Below the pieces are notes generated by a model, which saw nothing but the letters and a program-made list of their open reading frames with translations, made no database searches and was not told where the DNA came from. Positions 1 to 12,291 of a DNA stretch of 64,000 nt are shown piece after piece. The DNA is taken from assembly GCA_017311315.1 (NCBI GenBank), contig CM029650.1:21423374-21487373 (forward strand). Reading direction: 5' to 3'. The first letter of the stretch is position 1. Each line of letters begins with the position of its first letter. This DNA is from Dendrocalamus latiflorus. Its lineage: Eukaryota > Streptophyta > Magnoliopsida > Poales > Poaceae. The position numbers and the translations under genes are program-made.

Positions 1-490
1 TAGTCAATATTACCTGTCCGACGATGGTAGTGGACAAAGCGGGCAATCCAAGAATGTATCGTCACACAGTAATTCCTTCCCTCCTGCCTACAATCAATAA
101 GTACGAGCTCATAAATCAGCATATGAATATCTTTCAATGAAACTGATTGATGAAGGCATTATTGGTGGAGGCATTATTGTAAATACATACTCAGTGGTTT
201 ATCATTACTACTACTATTGCTTGTCCTTAAACAAGCCAAACCAATTATAGATTGCAATCTATCACACTTAATTTCATGAAAGCCAACTGCATGTCGAGCA
301 GCATGAAGCTCAATCTATCACACTTATCACCACATTGCTTTGTACCAAAATAAACATCAATTCATTCAAATTTATAATCCATTTCAACAACTTTAATAAA
401 ATCAGCGCCTGCCCGTGGCCATGCATCTACATCTACTTTCACAAAATCAACTTTAATAAATTCGTTCAAACAGACATCTACAGCATGAGC
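1..490. other. Unassigned AT-rich sequence
   Basis: I see no gene, terminal repeat or structured RNA here. Short open frames occur but have no recognisable content. Confidence 0.4.
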
Positions 491-499
491 AGCTATACC

Positions 500-720
500 A
501 GTGGCGGGCGGGGAGGCGGCGGGGCCGGGTAGGCGCTGGCGGCCGGGGAGGCGGCGGGGCCGGGCAGGCGTTGGCGGCCCGGGGAGGCGGGGGGGCCGGG
601 CAGGCGGTGGCGGCCGGGGGAGGCGCTGGCGGCCCGGGGAGGCGGGGGGCCGGGGAGGCGCTGGCGGCCGGGGAGTCGCGCGGGCGGCCGCGGCGGGCGG
701 GGAGGGGAGGCGGCGGCGCG
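500..720. repeat. GC-rich minisatellite
   Basis: A degenerate tandem array of roughly 30-bp units built from GGCGGCCGGGGAGGCGG-like blocks. All six frames are open here because the sequence is nearly pure G+C, so the long predicted glycine/arginine or proline-rich frames are not evidence of a gene. Confidence 0.7.
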
Positions 721-788
721 GAGGCGAGCGAGAGACGAAACGAACGAAAGACACCCGTGACCCGCGCCGTGTCCCAGGAAAAGGCCGC

Positions 789-869
789 GAGCTCGGCGCC
801 AAGATCCACGGCGCCGAGCTCGGCGCCACAATACACGGCGCCGAGCTCGGCGCCACAATACACGGTGCC
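789..869. repeat. Three 27-bp tandem units with GGCGCC palindromes
   Basis: Three head-to-tail units begin at 789, 816 and 843. Each starts GAGCTCGGCGCC and ends GGCGCC (GGTGCC in the third), so the unit junctions form the palindrome GGCGCCGAGCTCGGCGCC. A decayed further copy lies near 915-945. The block looks like the terminus or body of a repetitive element; the family is not identified. Confidence 0.75.
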
Positions 870-1398
870 GAGGTTCTGCCACGTCCGCGCCACGCTGGAG
901 CGGGCCTGCGACCTCGGCGCCGTGACCCACGGCGCCGAGCTCAGGGTCCAAAAAGGGAATTAAAACTACCAGGGGTCTAAATGTGAATATTTTTCAAAAA
1001 AGGGCTTAAATAGAAAAATTTCGGTTGAGCCGCACCAGTTTGGGATGGGCTAGAGCCCAGAGGGCTATTTTTCTTCCTGCTTCTTTTATCCCTATAATAC
1101 TGTGATGGGATTTTTCTTTTTTACTAGTTGAATATCTGTACGTTGCTATAGATAAAAAAAGTATATTATTCCAGTGCATTGAATTGATATGGTCAGGATC
1201 AGCTTATTTGGCCTACACGTTGGGTAGCGTCGTGCCTCCGCGTCCTCGGCTCTGCTCGCATCTGGTAGAGCTATGATGTTTTTTCTTATTCGACAATCTT
1301 TAGGGCCATGGAATTTTATTTGTTTTTATAGATTGCTCTTCTGTTTTTGTTAGATATTTATTAGGGAGGTGCAAGGGAGAGCTAGGAAGGGTAGATGA

Positions 1399-1649
1399 GG
1401 GCATGTTCTTTGTGGCTGCAGCTTATGGCTTTTGGCTACGGCTTATGAATTGTGGCTATTTATGAGAGAGAATACAGAGAGAGATACTCGCATGCAAATT
1501 TTATCAATATAGATGAAATCATAATAGTGTATACTACAATCGACTAGTAGACCTTCGCCTTTAAAAGGCATTTCATTTAAAAGCTAGTTATTGTAGAAAA
1601 GTTGTTTACTATACAAAAGCCAAAAGCTAAAACCACAAAGGACAAGCCT
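1399..1649. mobile_element. Tourist-like MITE
   Basis: The ends are inverted repeats: the left end reads GGGCATGTTCTTTGTGG and the right end, reversed, AGGCTTGTCCTTTGTGG. A 3-bp duplication TGA flanks both sides. It has no coding capacity. A 3-bp target duplication is typical of PIF/Harbinger-derived MITEs, although TWA is the usual form. Confidence 0.6.
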
Positions 1650-1884
1650 TGAATCACTACCATTAACCCCCTCTTTTAAGTAGAGAGATACCATGATCAC
1701 TTTTAAATTTTTTATGTGCTATTTATGTGTATTCCATTCAAAAGAGCTAGTATTATGCACTACATCGACAACAACGATTCTAGAAGAGTTTTAACCGTTG
1801 ATCATGTCATTTTTCCGCTAAGGGCCTATTTGGATGGAGGGTTTGGATTCAAATCATTAGGAATGATTGAATCAAGTCAAAAAA

Positions 1885-4800
1885 GGGGGCAATTGGCTAT
1901 AGAACACTGCAAATTGTCACTATTTGTCACAGACATCCAAAAAATATGGTTACACCAGAACACACTATAAAAAGGTGTAATTTTGTTGTAGGACACCGAA
2001 GGCACTATTATATCATTTTTGAGCTAGTGGGGAGAGAGAGCACATGAATTGTCTATTTTGCCCCAGGAGAGAGAAAGCAAAACTTCCTGGCTCTTCTTCT
2101 CTCCCCCATTTCTCTTGATGTTGTTACTTCCTGTCGAAGCTCCCTCATGGCGCCTCCTATTGCCTCATGGCGCTGGCAGTGATAACCTCGGCAGCTCGGT
2201 AGCATTAGTAGAATGGTCTCTTCAACAATGCACATATCCCTCCTCAAGTTGGCATAAGCTAATTTGGTCCCGAGGTTCGCCGGCGGCAAGCTGAGTAGTG
2301 GCAAGAATAGGGGACGGAGCAAACCGGTGACTAGAGGCACTAGAACTCAATTCCTTTTAATGGGAGCACCTACAGGTGGCTATGAACATATCGATAGGGT
2401 GGCAGAGCTTGAGGATGTCTCAGTTGTGCTGGCAACGACGGGGCCGAGCGATGGTGAAGTGCACGCAGGGAAGCTCGCCGAAGAGGGCAGGTGAGCCTGG
2501 TAGTGATTGATATGGCCTTGTGGTCTCCCAGTGATGCTCCTACTGCAAGAAATTGACGAACAAGATGATGAGCAGTCGGAATTGCTCTAGATGTTAGTTT
2601 GCTGGAGACAGAGGAGAAGTGGGAGCTCGGGAGGCTCGGGTTCAATTGGTTGTGATGGCCACTGGGTGAGGAGGCTAGGAGGCAGAGGAGTGGCTTTATA
2701 GAGGCGGAAGAGAGGCATGGCACCATCATGCCATGAGGCATTGCCTCGGCCGCATCAATGACGCCGACGGAGATTTGGGATAGGGCGACCCGAGTTGGCG
2801 CAACGTCTCCCTTGGGTGGATACTCAGACATCATTGCGGGGGACCCCCATCCGTTGCCATTGCCGGTAAGGCCGTGGTGACCGACGAGATGGGCATCACC
2901 ATCGATCACCGCGGCGGCTACCTCGGCCGCCTTGTGCCACTGCTCAATCTACATGCATGGTTGTTACAAGTACGTAACGTGGTCACAAGTCGTGCAGCAT
3001 GGTCGTAACTCATGCAGTGTGGTCGTAACTCATAACCATCATATCTCCCGGGGCAAAATTGACAATTCATGTACTTTCTCTCTTCCCTCTAGCCCAAAGA
3101 TGATATAATAGTGCCCTCGGTGTCTTACAGTAAAATTACATCTTTTTACAGTGTGTTCTAGCATAACTATGTTTTTTGAATGTCCGTTGGTAAATTGTCA
3201 GACCCAGATTTTAAAATCCGGAATCTACTGTGTTTAGTTGCACTATTCCCTGGATCAGTAGATAGTGCACACAGTTACAGTAATGGACATCAAATTTACA
3301 TACCATGCGGAAGCATAATTAAAATAATAAACTTACTCATGGGCCGATTAGGCCGAAACTCAGAAAGTTGCAGCAGCGGAAGAACGAAGCACACAGGTGG
3401 GACCTTCAGGACATACCCACAGGCAGCCAACTGGAGGTTCGCGACCTAATTCCTGACATCTTCATCTTTTCTGCCAGCTTGTCCAATCTTGTTGCCGAGG
3501 CGAGGTGACTTGATCCTTGATTCTGAATTTTTGTCGCAAAAGCGAGCGTGAGCACTCCGACCCCGTGCTCCGCGAGCCAATACACAGAATGCAAATAAAT
3601 AGTATGCATGGCATAACAAAGGAAAGACTCGGGTTATTTTATTTGCCAAAAATTGCTTTTAGCAGCATTATTATTCTTATTTAATCAAAGTTTTATTATT
3701 ACTACCTAACTCCACACTACAATTACCAACATCGACTTAATCCACCGAAAATGCACTCTATTTATTGACTGCTGTCTAAAACTCCAAACAGCAAGTATCG
3801 TCATTTATTTAATCCACCGATCATACTTTGTATTTTCAATTACTATTCATCAGCCCCTTACGTCTGAACTCTAATAATTTTCTAGAATAATTACTTTCAA
3901 TCCACTGATATCATTTGTATTCAATCATTTTTGTCATTGATTCCAACCCATAATCCATCTCATTTTCTTCTATCTATCACTAGCTAATCCTCAAATACAC
4001 TTCCACCGAAAATTCAATTTACCAAGATTATAATCCATTGATTGTTATGCATCCTCCAATTTTCTCATAAATTCAATTCATCCCTCTAGTACTTGATCAC
4101 TCCTATTAATTCCCATTATCGCCAATATCTTCCAAGAATTTATATTAATCATTAGTGTAGTAATCCGGCGATTTACCTTTGCATCCCATAATTCTCCAAA
4201 ATCGATTCATTACTATATATGCATCAAAAATATCACTAATCAAGAATTATACTCCAATGCTTGTATTATTTCTCCTAATTCCTGAAAATTCGATTGGATC
4301 ATTTATCATTTAAATCATCTATGTAGCCTATCTATTCAGCTAGACTTTACCCATTTATCTCTCTTAGAACCCACGCTATCATTTCCTATTGAAGATCGAC
4401 ATGAATCCACCAATACCTTCGTGTGTACTCTACAAACATTCCTCTCTTTTACTCGCGACCCTGTTTATTCCACCCATATTTCATTTTGTAAGAATAGGAA
4501 TGCCACTATTTGAAATATAATACATAAAATTTCCTGAGACCTAGCAGTTTTGAGCAAAAACATAATGTTCAAGGAATATTAATATGAATTTCCATACATA
4601 TGGCATCACACCATATGCCTAATATCACCATAATTTCTCCATACATACAGCATTACACCGTATGACATTTTTCAGCGTTATAGCCGCTTAACTTACCACT
4701 GGGACAACACCCAGGACAACTCAAATCAGGGCTTTCCTCTGCCCTTCCACTTTTCCATTCCCATTTTTCAAATATTTTTAAATAGAACTATATCTAGCTA

Positions 4801-7800
4801 AGTTCCCATGTCTGCCCTTGACCGTGGGCACAACTATTCGAATAGTTTTGACTCTGCAGAGTTTGCACACTTTACCCACAAGAGATAAATCCACTCGTTG
4901 CCCCACATGATTCCTTAGCCATGCGGTTGAGTAGACTATCACAGAATTGTTACAATGCATAGTCCTACTGTGGTTACGCCCGCTAAGGTCTATCTTCCGT
5001 AGGATACGACCATCCCTCGGGAAGGGTCCCTCGTGAGCCATCACGGGCAAAGGCGGGGATGCGACCATCCATCCCTTTGCTCGTGGTCATACCTTCACGT
5101 AACCACCTTAGAGTCACACAAATTAGTAAACCCTGCCTACACTTTGCCAGCTTGTGGTTGTACTGTTTTACACGGGTTGACATGACAAGATTCAGTCCTT
5201 AGTGGTATCTGGGCGGTCTACCACTAACCCACTTTTGATCCATTACTACTCAATTTTGTGCTTCCACTGCACCACACGTACACACCTTCGAACCAATCCG
5301 CCCAGATAATTTAGCAAGTTGGGAATCTTGGGAGTGTAAAATAATCATATCCAACATATACCAGTCATTACCACCATGACTGCCCAACCAAAGTTTCTCA
5401 TGATTAAAGTGATGCTTGGACATTCTTACTCCCACAAGTATCTAAGCAACACTAAGCATGACATATATTTATAGACTTATTTTCAAAAGGGTTACTATTA
5501 TAATTTTGTTAGGGCGACAAGGTTCTCATGTTCAAATATTCCATAGGAGGGGTAATAATAATCAAGTTAGAGAATGAGCATTTAACTAGATTTCTAAAGT
5601 AAACATGTATTTGCATATAAAATAACAGCATGCAAGTTGATAATTTAAACCAAAATAATTTGCAAAAATGTAGGTTCAACATGATCAAAATATTGACTCG
5701 CCTTGGTCACAGAGATCGGGTTCTTGGTTATTTGGTGCTTCTTGTACTGCTGCCTCGATTCCTTCCTCTTGAGCCTCGTATGCTATTTAATCGTGCGAAA
5801 TACCCAAATAAAAGAAAAGGCAACCAATCACTCAAAAGATCACCAGAAATTCAAATCAACTCTAAAAATTATGATTTTAGTTCCATTGGATAGATCTTGA
5901 TTTTAGATGAATTTAGAAATTTGTCCCACTTAATTTGGAGTTAAAATGAAAAAGTTATGATCATTTGAAGTTCTCAGTTCAATTAATTCCATAAAATATG
6001 AAATTTCTGACAGGTGGAACCCACTGGTTATTTTAATATTTTTATCTTTTTATTATTTTGGTTAATCCTGAGTCTCTGACCAGTGGGGTCCACATGTCGG
6101 CGTGCGCTAGACACTGACGGGTGGGGTCCGGCTGTCAGTGGGCCTGCGGTCCCGCAGCGGCTGACGAGCGGGGCCCACCTGTCAGCGGGGAAAAATTAAA
6201 AGAACGCTCGACCGCTACGTGCGGAGCCAAGGGCTCAAACGCGCGCCGCGGGAGCGAGGGGAAGGAAGAGTTAGCGCTGGAAGCCACTCGGTTCGACCGA
6301 GCGATGCTTACCCTATATGGGTAATAAACCCTTTTGAAGTAGCTCGCTGAGGGGCCGAGCAGAGGAAGGAGAAGGCGGTGGCGCCGGCGGCGAGCGGCGG
6401 CCGGAGAGGTCCGGGGGCTTCGTGATATACAATCCTCGGGCGATGGTGAAGATGTTGGTGTAGACGGCCGGAGGTGACGGTCACCGGAGAGGGCCGGCGG
6501 CGAACGGTGGAGGCGACCCGAGCGGGAGCTTCGGTGACGGCGAGGTACGGGTGTCGGGGAGCTCGGTGGAGGGTGGATTCTACTTCGCCAGGTTCTGAAT
6601 AGGGTGTAGGAGGGAGGAATTGGCCGGAGGTGGTCGGAATCAACGGCGGCTCGGTCACCGGCCGTAAGGAAGAAGATGTCGCCGGCGGTGATTGAGGACG
6701 CTATATTTCAATTACTTGCAGGGGAGGGAAGAGTGAGGCATTGCGGCTCAATTGTGACTCCCGGGAGGGGCTTTTATAGCCGGAGAGAGGCGCACGGCGA
6801 GGCGGCATGTGGCGCTCCGCTGTTCACGCGAGGAAGGGGGGATGAACGAGATCTTCGCCGGGATCTTGTAGGAGAGAGATGGCGGGAGAGGTTCATCCCC
6901 CTTCCTGTGACTGTCCTTTTAAATTTGGCCCGCGAGGTGAGAGAAGAAGCGAGGATTTGCTGCGGCGGGAAGCAGGCGCGAGAGAGCTACGCCGCGTGCG
7001 CGTGGAGGAAGAAGGAGGGAGGAAGAAGGGGAGCGGAGGCCCGCGCGGCAGAGAGAGGGTGCGGGAGGCCCACCGGCCAGAGGGAGAGACGCGCGGGCGG
7101 GGGCGGGGCCACCGCGCAAAGAAAGAGGGAGAGCGAGTGGAGGCGGACGGGCCGGATGGGCCGGGCGCGCATCGGGCGGCCGAGCGTAGGCGAGGGGTGG
7201 GCGGTGGATGGGCGCAGGCGGGCGACGCGTCGCGCATCGAGGGCGGCCAGGTGTCGGCCGAGAGGAGGATTTTCCTTTTTATTTTTAAAGATTTTCAGGA
7301 TTGCGCAGTTAATTGAATAAGTCTCGGAAAAATATGAAATTACTTCCCAAAATTTCAGAAAAATTCACAGAAGCTCATGAGGACATTCTGGACTTAAAAA
7401 AAATATTTTCAACTATTTTTGGTATTTAATTTATTTGCTTCTCTTGTTATATTTAATTGTATGCATACATATATATATTCTTGTAGGTGTTCATTATTTT
7501 TACTTTTATTTTACTTTAGACATTTGTGTAATATCTATATATATCTTCATATAATTTCAATTATATTTACTTTCTTTCTTGCTCCTCTAAATTTCTGTAC
7601 TTTTTATTTAACATAAATTTTATAGATATTATATTTTATTAAGTACACATGTATTCATTTATTTATGCACATATCCATAGTTGATGACTTTCTTATTATA
7701 CTTATTTCCTTATTTTTATAGTCATTTACCAATTGAGGGTTCTAGGCCAAATCTCTCTCTTTCCTTTTCTGGATCATCTTTTCAGATTCTTAATTTAGAT

Positions 7801-7990
7801 TTTAACTTTCTACTATTTAAACAGGTTTATTTCTTCTTCAACTTTTCCTCAGAAAAATTCCATAAACTCCAAATCCAAATGGAAAACAATTAGAATAATC
7901 CAAAAATTCCTCGATTTAATATTTACATTTTTCAGGATGTTACATAAATGGTGACAATTTACAGTGTCATGTAGCCAGTTTCCCCCCAAA
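1885..7990. mobile_element. Long-inverted-repeat DNA element, split by an LTR
   Basis: The left arm (about 1885-2062) and right arm (about 3045-3195 continuing at 7945-7990) are imperfect inverted repeats of nearly 200 bp. Both arms share blocks around AGAACACACT, TAAAAAG, ACACCGA and GCACTATTATATCAT. The right arm is interrupted by the LTR at 3196-7944; with that removed, the outer parts of the two arms align as well. The original element was about 1.35 kb. The length of the repeats suggests a non-autonomous Mutator-like element, but I could not identify a 9-bp target duplication. The interior (2062-3045) has open frames without recognisable domains and could be captured host sequence. Confidence 0.65.
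3196..7944 (-). mobile_element. Solo LTR of a gypsy-type retrotransposon
   Basis: Read on the minus strand the element starts TGTAACATCCTGA and ends GGGTCTGACA, giving the canonical TG...CA ends. The 5-bp sequence TAAAT is duplicated at 3191-3195 and 7945-7949. There is no gag or pol coding, and no primer-binding site or second LTR was found, so this is best read as a single LTR left by recombination. At 4.75 kb it is very long for an LTR. Long LTRs beginning TGTAACA are known from Tekay/Del-like gypsy families in grasses, so that assignment is an inference. The GC-rich part at 6,060-7,260 has open frames in several phases but nothing recognisable. Confidence 0.75.
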
Positions 7991-8275
7991 AAAGGAATTC
8001 CCCTCAATCAAACATCCAAGCTTTGACAAACAAGTTCTCACACTACTTAGCTTGGGTGCACATGAACGAATGATGGGAACATCAGTGCGACAATACAGAG
8101 GAGGCTAACGACCTCGATGGAGGGAGGTTGCGGTGACTCCTGGCCACAAAGGAGGGGACGACAACATGATGCTCATGCAAAAGGGGCCAACGACCCGTTT
8201 TCCCCCATTTCCTCTCTTGATCCAACATTTTGCCATCCTAATTCAGTGGATTCAACCAATGCATGTGGCTAGTGG
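7991..8275. other. Unassigned spacer
   Basis: No gene or repeat boundary is visible in this short stretch between the inverted-repeat element and the hAT element. Confidence 0.4.
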
Positions 8276-8283
8276 CATTTGAT

Positions 8284-8745
8284 TAGGAGTGGGAAATTGA
8301 TCTAAATTATTTGTATTATTTGGTTACCGTATTTGATACGATACGAATATAGTATCGATTTTTTCCATCCGATTAACAGATTCTCTCCTATCTATATTGG
8401 TATTTGAATTTGTATAAAAATATGGATATGAATATGGTATAAAATTTTACCATCAAAAATATTATTTTATCTGGACTATTCATATCTGTATTCGAATTCG
8501 GTGAAGCAATATACACATTTTATTATAATATGACTAATTAGTTGGATAAGTTTTTAAAATTCAATGTGAATTTGTGTTTCTTTAGGTGAAGTAAATGAAT
8601 TGAGTAGATATTCAATTTGAATTCGTATTCGTTACAATATTTGATTCGTATTCGAGAATATTTGAATTCATATTTGTTTACAAAATATGAATATGAATGT
8701 GGTAAAAGCAATATTTGATTCGTATTCGATCCATTTCCACTCTTA
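8284..8745. mobile_element. Non-autonomous hAT element
   Basis: The ends are inverted: TAGGAGTGGGAAATTGATC at the left, and TAAGAGTGGAAATGGATC when the right end is reversed. The 8-bp sequence CATTTGAT is duplicated exactly at 8276-8283 and 8746-8753. An 8-bp duplication is the hAT hallmark. The AT-rich interior carries repeated ATTCGTATTCG-type motifs and has no transposase. Confidence 0.88.
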
Positions 8746-8753
8746 CATTTGAT

Positions 8754-9568
8754 ACTTTTAGTCGTGCACAACAACATAACCTACCTAAATTGCAAGTTTG
8801 AGCCATTTGGCACCCTTCCCCTGCTCTAGCAACAAGGGAGGCAGTGGTAATAGGAGGATCTGTTCTGGCCTAAAATTGTAATGTTAAATAGCAAACAAAT
8901 TTTATACTACACATCTATATATCTACAAATAACTGATGGTATTCAAGGTACCTCCTTCATTTTAGAAGTTTGGAAAGTCCCATAATAATCCTTAAAGTAG
9001 AAAAAAGAAAATTCCTCGAAATTTCTTCATTAATCGATGTAAATGGAGAAGGTTTATAGTACTTATTTCAGTTGGGCCATATTATAACAATGTAGATTAA
9101 TCCTGTATAGAAATTACAACTGTTTGCAGTTGTATAATAAATATAACTATATTTTCCAAAGATATTAGAGTTACATAACAAATATAATATGTTGCAATAT
9201 CTAATGCTAGTTATTTTTAATAACAATTATATATGGAAATGTTTTTAAATAGGAGGTCCCACAAAGGATAATTTTAGCTTTAGACATAGAAATTAAGGAG
9301 ATAATGATGTTGCTACCTTTCTTTATCTTTTTTAGAGAATACAATATAGACGCGCACACTTAACATATACCACACTCATGCCACTCACGTGTGTGTGCAT
9401 GTCCTCTACACATGTCAGGAATTTATGGAAGGCACCCAAGGCCTCACAGCACGTGGGCACGTGCTTGTGTACTCCTAAAATCGGTGGGCACTAACGGCAA
9501 GTCAATAACTTGAACTGTGGCAGGCTGGGCGTATACTCGCATGCCTAGCCATCTAGCCACATGCCAGT
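8754..9568. other. Unassigned AT-rich sequence
   Basis: I see no gene or clear element. The part around 9,350-9,470 contains several CACGTG and CACGTG-like words but no other structure. Confidence 0.35.
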
Positions 9569-12291
9569 TGTCAAGACCTACATATCCAAATCCGGACTCT
9601 CTATGTATTCTGCACCAGTCCATGACTACACTAGTGCACACGGCAGAAACATAGATGAAATATTGACCATGATCACAATTAACTAAGAAAAAACACAAGT
9701 ATTATTAATTATTAGAGTAGTGAACTTATGACCAAGTTTACATATTATAATTGAAAAGGCCTAACACGAATTGGTAGCGGATAATAACAATAAATGAAGT
9801 GCCCATTCGATATGCCCATAGGCAATTGACTGGGAAACAAAGTCCTATTCCAAGAAGTAATCAGATAATCATCCTCCAAGTACCTCTGACTGAGATGATT
9901 CTTCATCAACAACTAAGCAATAATAGATATAGCCGTGAGTACATAGAGTATTCTGTAAATCATTTATAATAAGATACAATTATAATTCTGCAAGGATTAT
10001 CAAGTGATGGCTAAATGATTATTTTGCAGAAAGTAACAATTTAGAGTAAATATAATAAATAGATTGAAATGTACTTTGAAATTGATTGTTAGGTAATTAT
10101 TTCAAAGGGATTGAATAAACCACAATGAACTGGCTATTCACTTCCCAAACCAACCAAACCCAAATTTTAAGAAATTCTACCCCTCGTGTGAAATTACTGA
10201 GCATTGTCCATAACCAGGGTCACAACTATTCGAATAATTTTACACTCTATGGAGGTTTCATAACTTTACCTACAAAAGATAAACAACTTATCATGTCGAC
10301 TAACACACGCTTCATTGGGCGTGTGATAAAGTGATTATCATAAGGCTTTACAATGCTCAATCTCAATTGCCTCACCTGCTAAGGTTTCAGTACCGAGTAG
10401 GTTAACGGCCTAATTAGTAAAAGCTCTCTCTAGCACCAGTAAAATATCTCAATGGGAAAACTAAGATTGAAACATCACAAAGCTATTGGGACAATGGAGA
10501 TGCTTCGAAAATCAATGAATTTATCATCGGAGCTAAGGCAGCAGTGGCGCAATCTACAATTCCGATAATGGTATTGCACGGGCAAGGAATTGGGTGGCTC
10601 AGGGTGGTATAAGGCGCTGCGCGAGGTTCATTTTATATCTTCTCGAGGATTAGAATCCAAGGGCGACACGATGACGTTGTAGGAGTTGACAGCTGATACG
10701 ACAAGCAGTCCAGGTCAAAGAGGAAGGTCGGCTTAGAGATAAAGACTTGGCTCACATGCGAGCCGTGTTGGTGGTGAGGGAAAGAGGCAAGGCATGAAGC
10801 AACGATGTATGGTGGGCACGAGGGAGATGAGCTGGTGAGCATGGGTGAGTTGGGCCACGGGTCAGAAAAGAAAATGGGCTGTGCGGGAAAAGACTGAGCA
10901 AGACAAAGAGCAGAAGGAAATGTTGGCTCGTTGAGGTTTTTGGGGTTTAGAGCAACTCCAGCAGGATCCCTCAAATCAGAGCCCCTACTTTTAATTTGAG
11001 GGCTCCCCCTACTTTTGAGGGCCTTGTTTTTTGAGTTGAACTCCAGCAGAAGCCCTCAAATCAGGGCCCTCAAATTCATTCCAACTGAGAATGACATGTA
11101 GAGCCCACTCGTCATTCTCAAATTTCTCTACCCCTCCTCTCCTCCACCCGTGCGCTCCCCGCTCGTCCACCGCGCCTCCTCCTCTCCTTCACCCGTGCGC
11201 CTCTCCTTCCGCTACTCTCCACCTTCTCCGGCCGCCTTCCCACCGCTCGGCGCCGCCACTCTCCACCTTCTCCGGCCGCCACGCCTCCAAATCCTCCTCC
11301 GTGCCACCACTTCTCCGTCGGCCCCACTGCTCCTCTACTCCGCCGCCGCATCTCTCTCCGGCGCTCCTTCCTCCCTCGGCACCACCGCCCTCCTCGGCGC
11401 TTTCTTCCCCACCGCGCCGTCGCTTGCTCTTCCACCTTCTCCTCCCGTTGCGCCATTCTAGATCCACCGCCACCCTCTTCCCTTGCCGGCGTGCCACCTC
11501 TTGCTTCCCCCCTTCCTTCTTTCTTCCGTCCTGAGAGGAGCTGCTGGAGATCTCGCCGGAGAGCCGCGCCGGGGGAGTGATTCGCGGGAGGGGAGCCGAC
11601 GGGGGCTGGAGAGCCGCGCCGTGGAGGGATTCGCGGCGGGGGAGCTCCGCCGGAGGCGGCACCGCACGGCATCGGGCGAGGCGACGGGCGACGGCGACGG
11701 GCGTGGCGACGGGCGAGCGGAGGCGGTGGATTTTGGCGGCGCACGGGAGGGGAAAGAGGCGCGCGGGGAAAGAGGCGCGCGGGGAGGGGAACTGGCGGCG
11801 CGCTGGGGAGGGGAAAGAGGCGGGTGGGGAAAACGACTCCAACAGAAATTTGAGGGCTTGGCCTAGAGCCCCCAGGAATGAGGGCTGAAGGGGGGATTTG
11901 AGGGGCCCCTCAAATTTGAGGGCTCTAGTAGGGGCCCTGCTGGACCTCTGTTTTTGCCTCAAGCCTTCAAATATGAGGTTTGAGAGCTCAAGTAGGGGCC
12001 CTGCTGGAGTTGCTCTTACATCATTTTTTGAATTTTAGAAAATAAGAAAAAGGAAATTGAGCTATAGAAAATAGCAAATAAATCTAAAAAATTCAAACAA
12101 AATACAGAAAAATCCTTGTAACATAAGGAACTCAAATAAAACATATTTTGAATTAATTGAAGTTTATTTTATTCACATTAAATGTATTTAATTTTATAAA
12201 ATTCAAATTAATATTTAATTAATTCAAGAAAGTCTTAATGGTTAATTTTATTTTAAAAGCTTAAAAAACTTCTAAAAACTAGGATGCTACA
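9569..12291 (-). mobile_element. Older gypsy-type LTR with adjacent polypurine tract
   Basis: The left boundary (TGTCAAGACC) and right boundary (GGATGCTACA) mirror those of the LTR at 3196-7944. An internal stretch at about 10,195-10,400 is clearly homologous to 4,808-5,000 of that LTR, including the shared ACAACTATTCGAATA. A Harbinger element occupies 10950-12015; without it the LTR would be about 1.65 kb. Beyond 12,291, reading on the minus strand, lies the purine-rich AAGGGGAAAGG directly before TGTAGCATCC, as expected for a polypurine tract next to a 3' LTR. No matching 5' LTR was found, so the element is truncated. Confidence 0.55.
10950..12015. mobile_element. Non-autonomous PIF/Harbinger element
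   Basis: The termini are GAGCAACTCCAGCAGG and its inverse CCTGCTGGAGTTGCTC, flanked by the target duplication TTA at 10947-10949 and 12016-12018. Terminal repeats plus a TTA duplication identify a Tourist/Harbinger element. Near each end there are repeated short blocks such as CCCTCAAAT and GAGGGC in both orientations. The centre (about 11,110-11,850) is strongly GC-rich and open in several frames, with nothing I recognise; it may be captured host DNA. It belongs to the same family as the outer element at 39106-43018. Confidence 0.85.

Noticed and set aside
335..980. Several long overlapping open frames on both strands
   Set aside because: They arise from a G+C-only repeat that lacks stop codons in all frames; products are simple Gly/Arg/Pro strings.
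6121..7320. Open frames of 115-214 codons in the GC-rich part of the long LTR
   Set aside because: They overlap in opposite strands, have no domain, and lie wholly within an LTR.
11091..11962. Frames up to 257 codons inside a Harbinger element
   Set aside because: Composition-driven (Ser/Pro/Arg-rich) with no recognisable domain; captured host sequence is possible but not shown.
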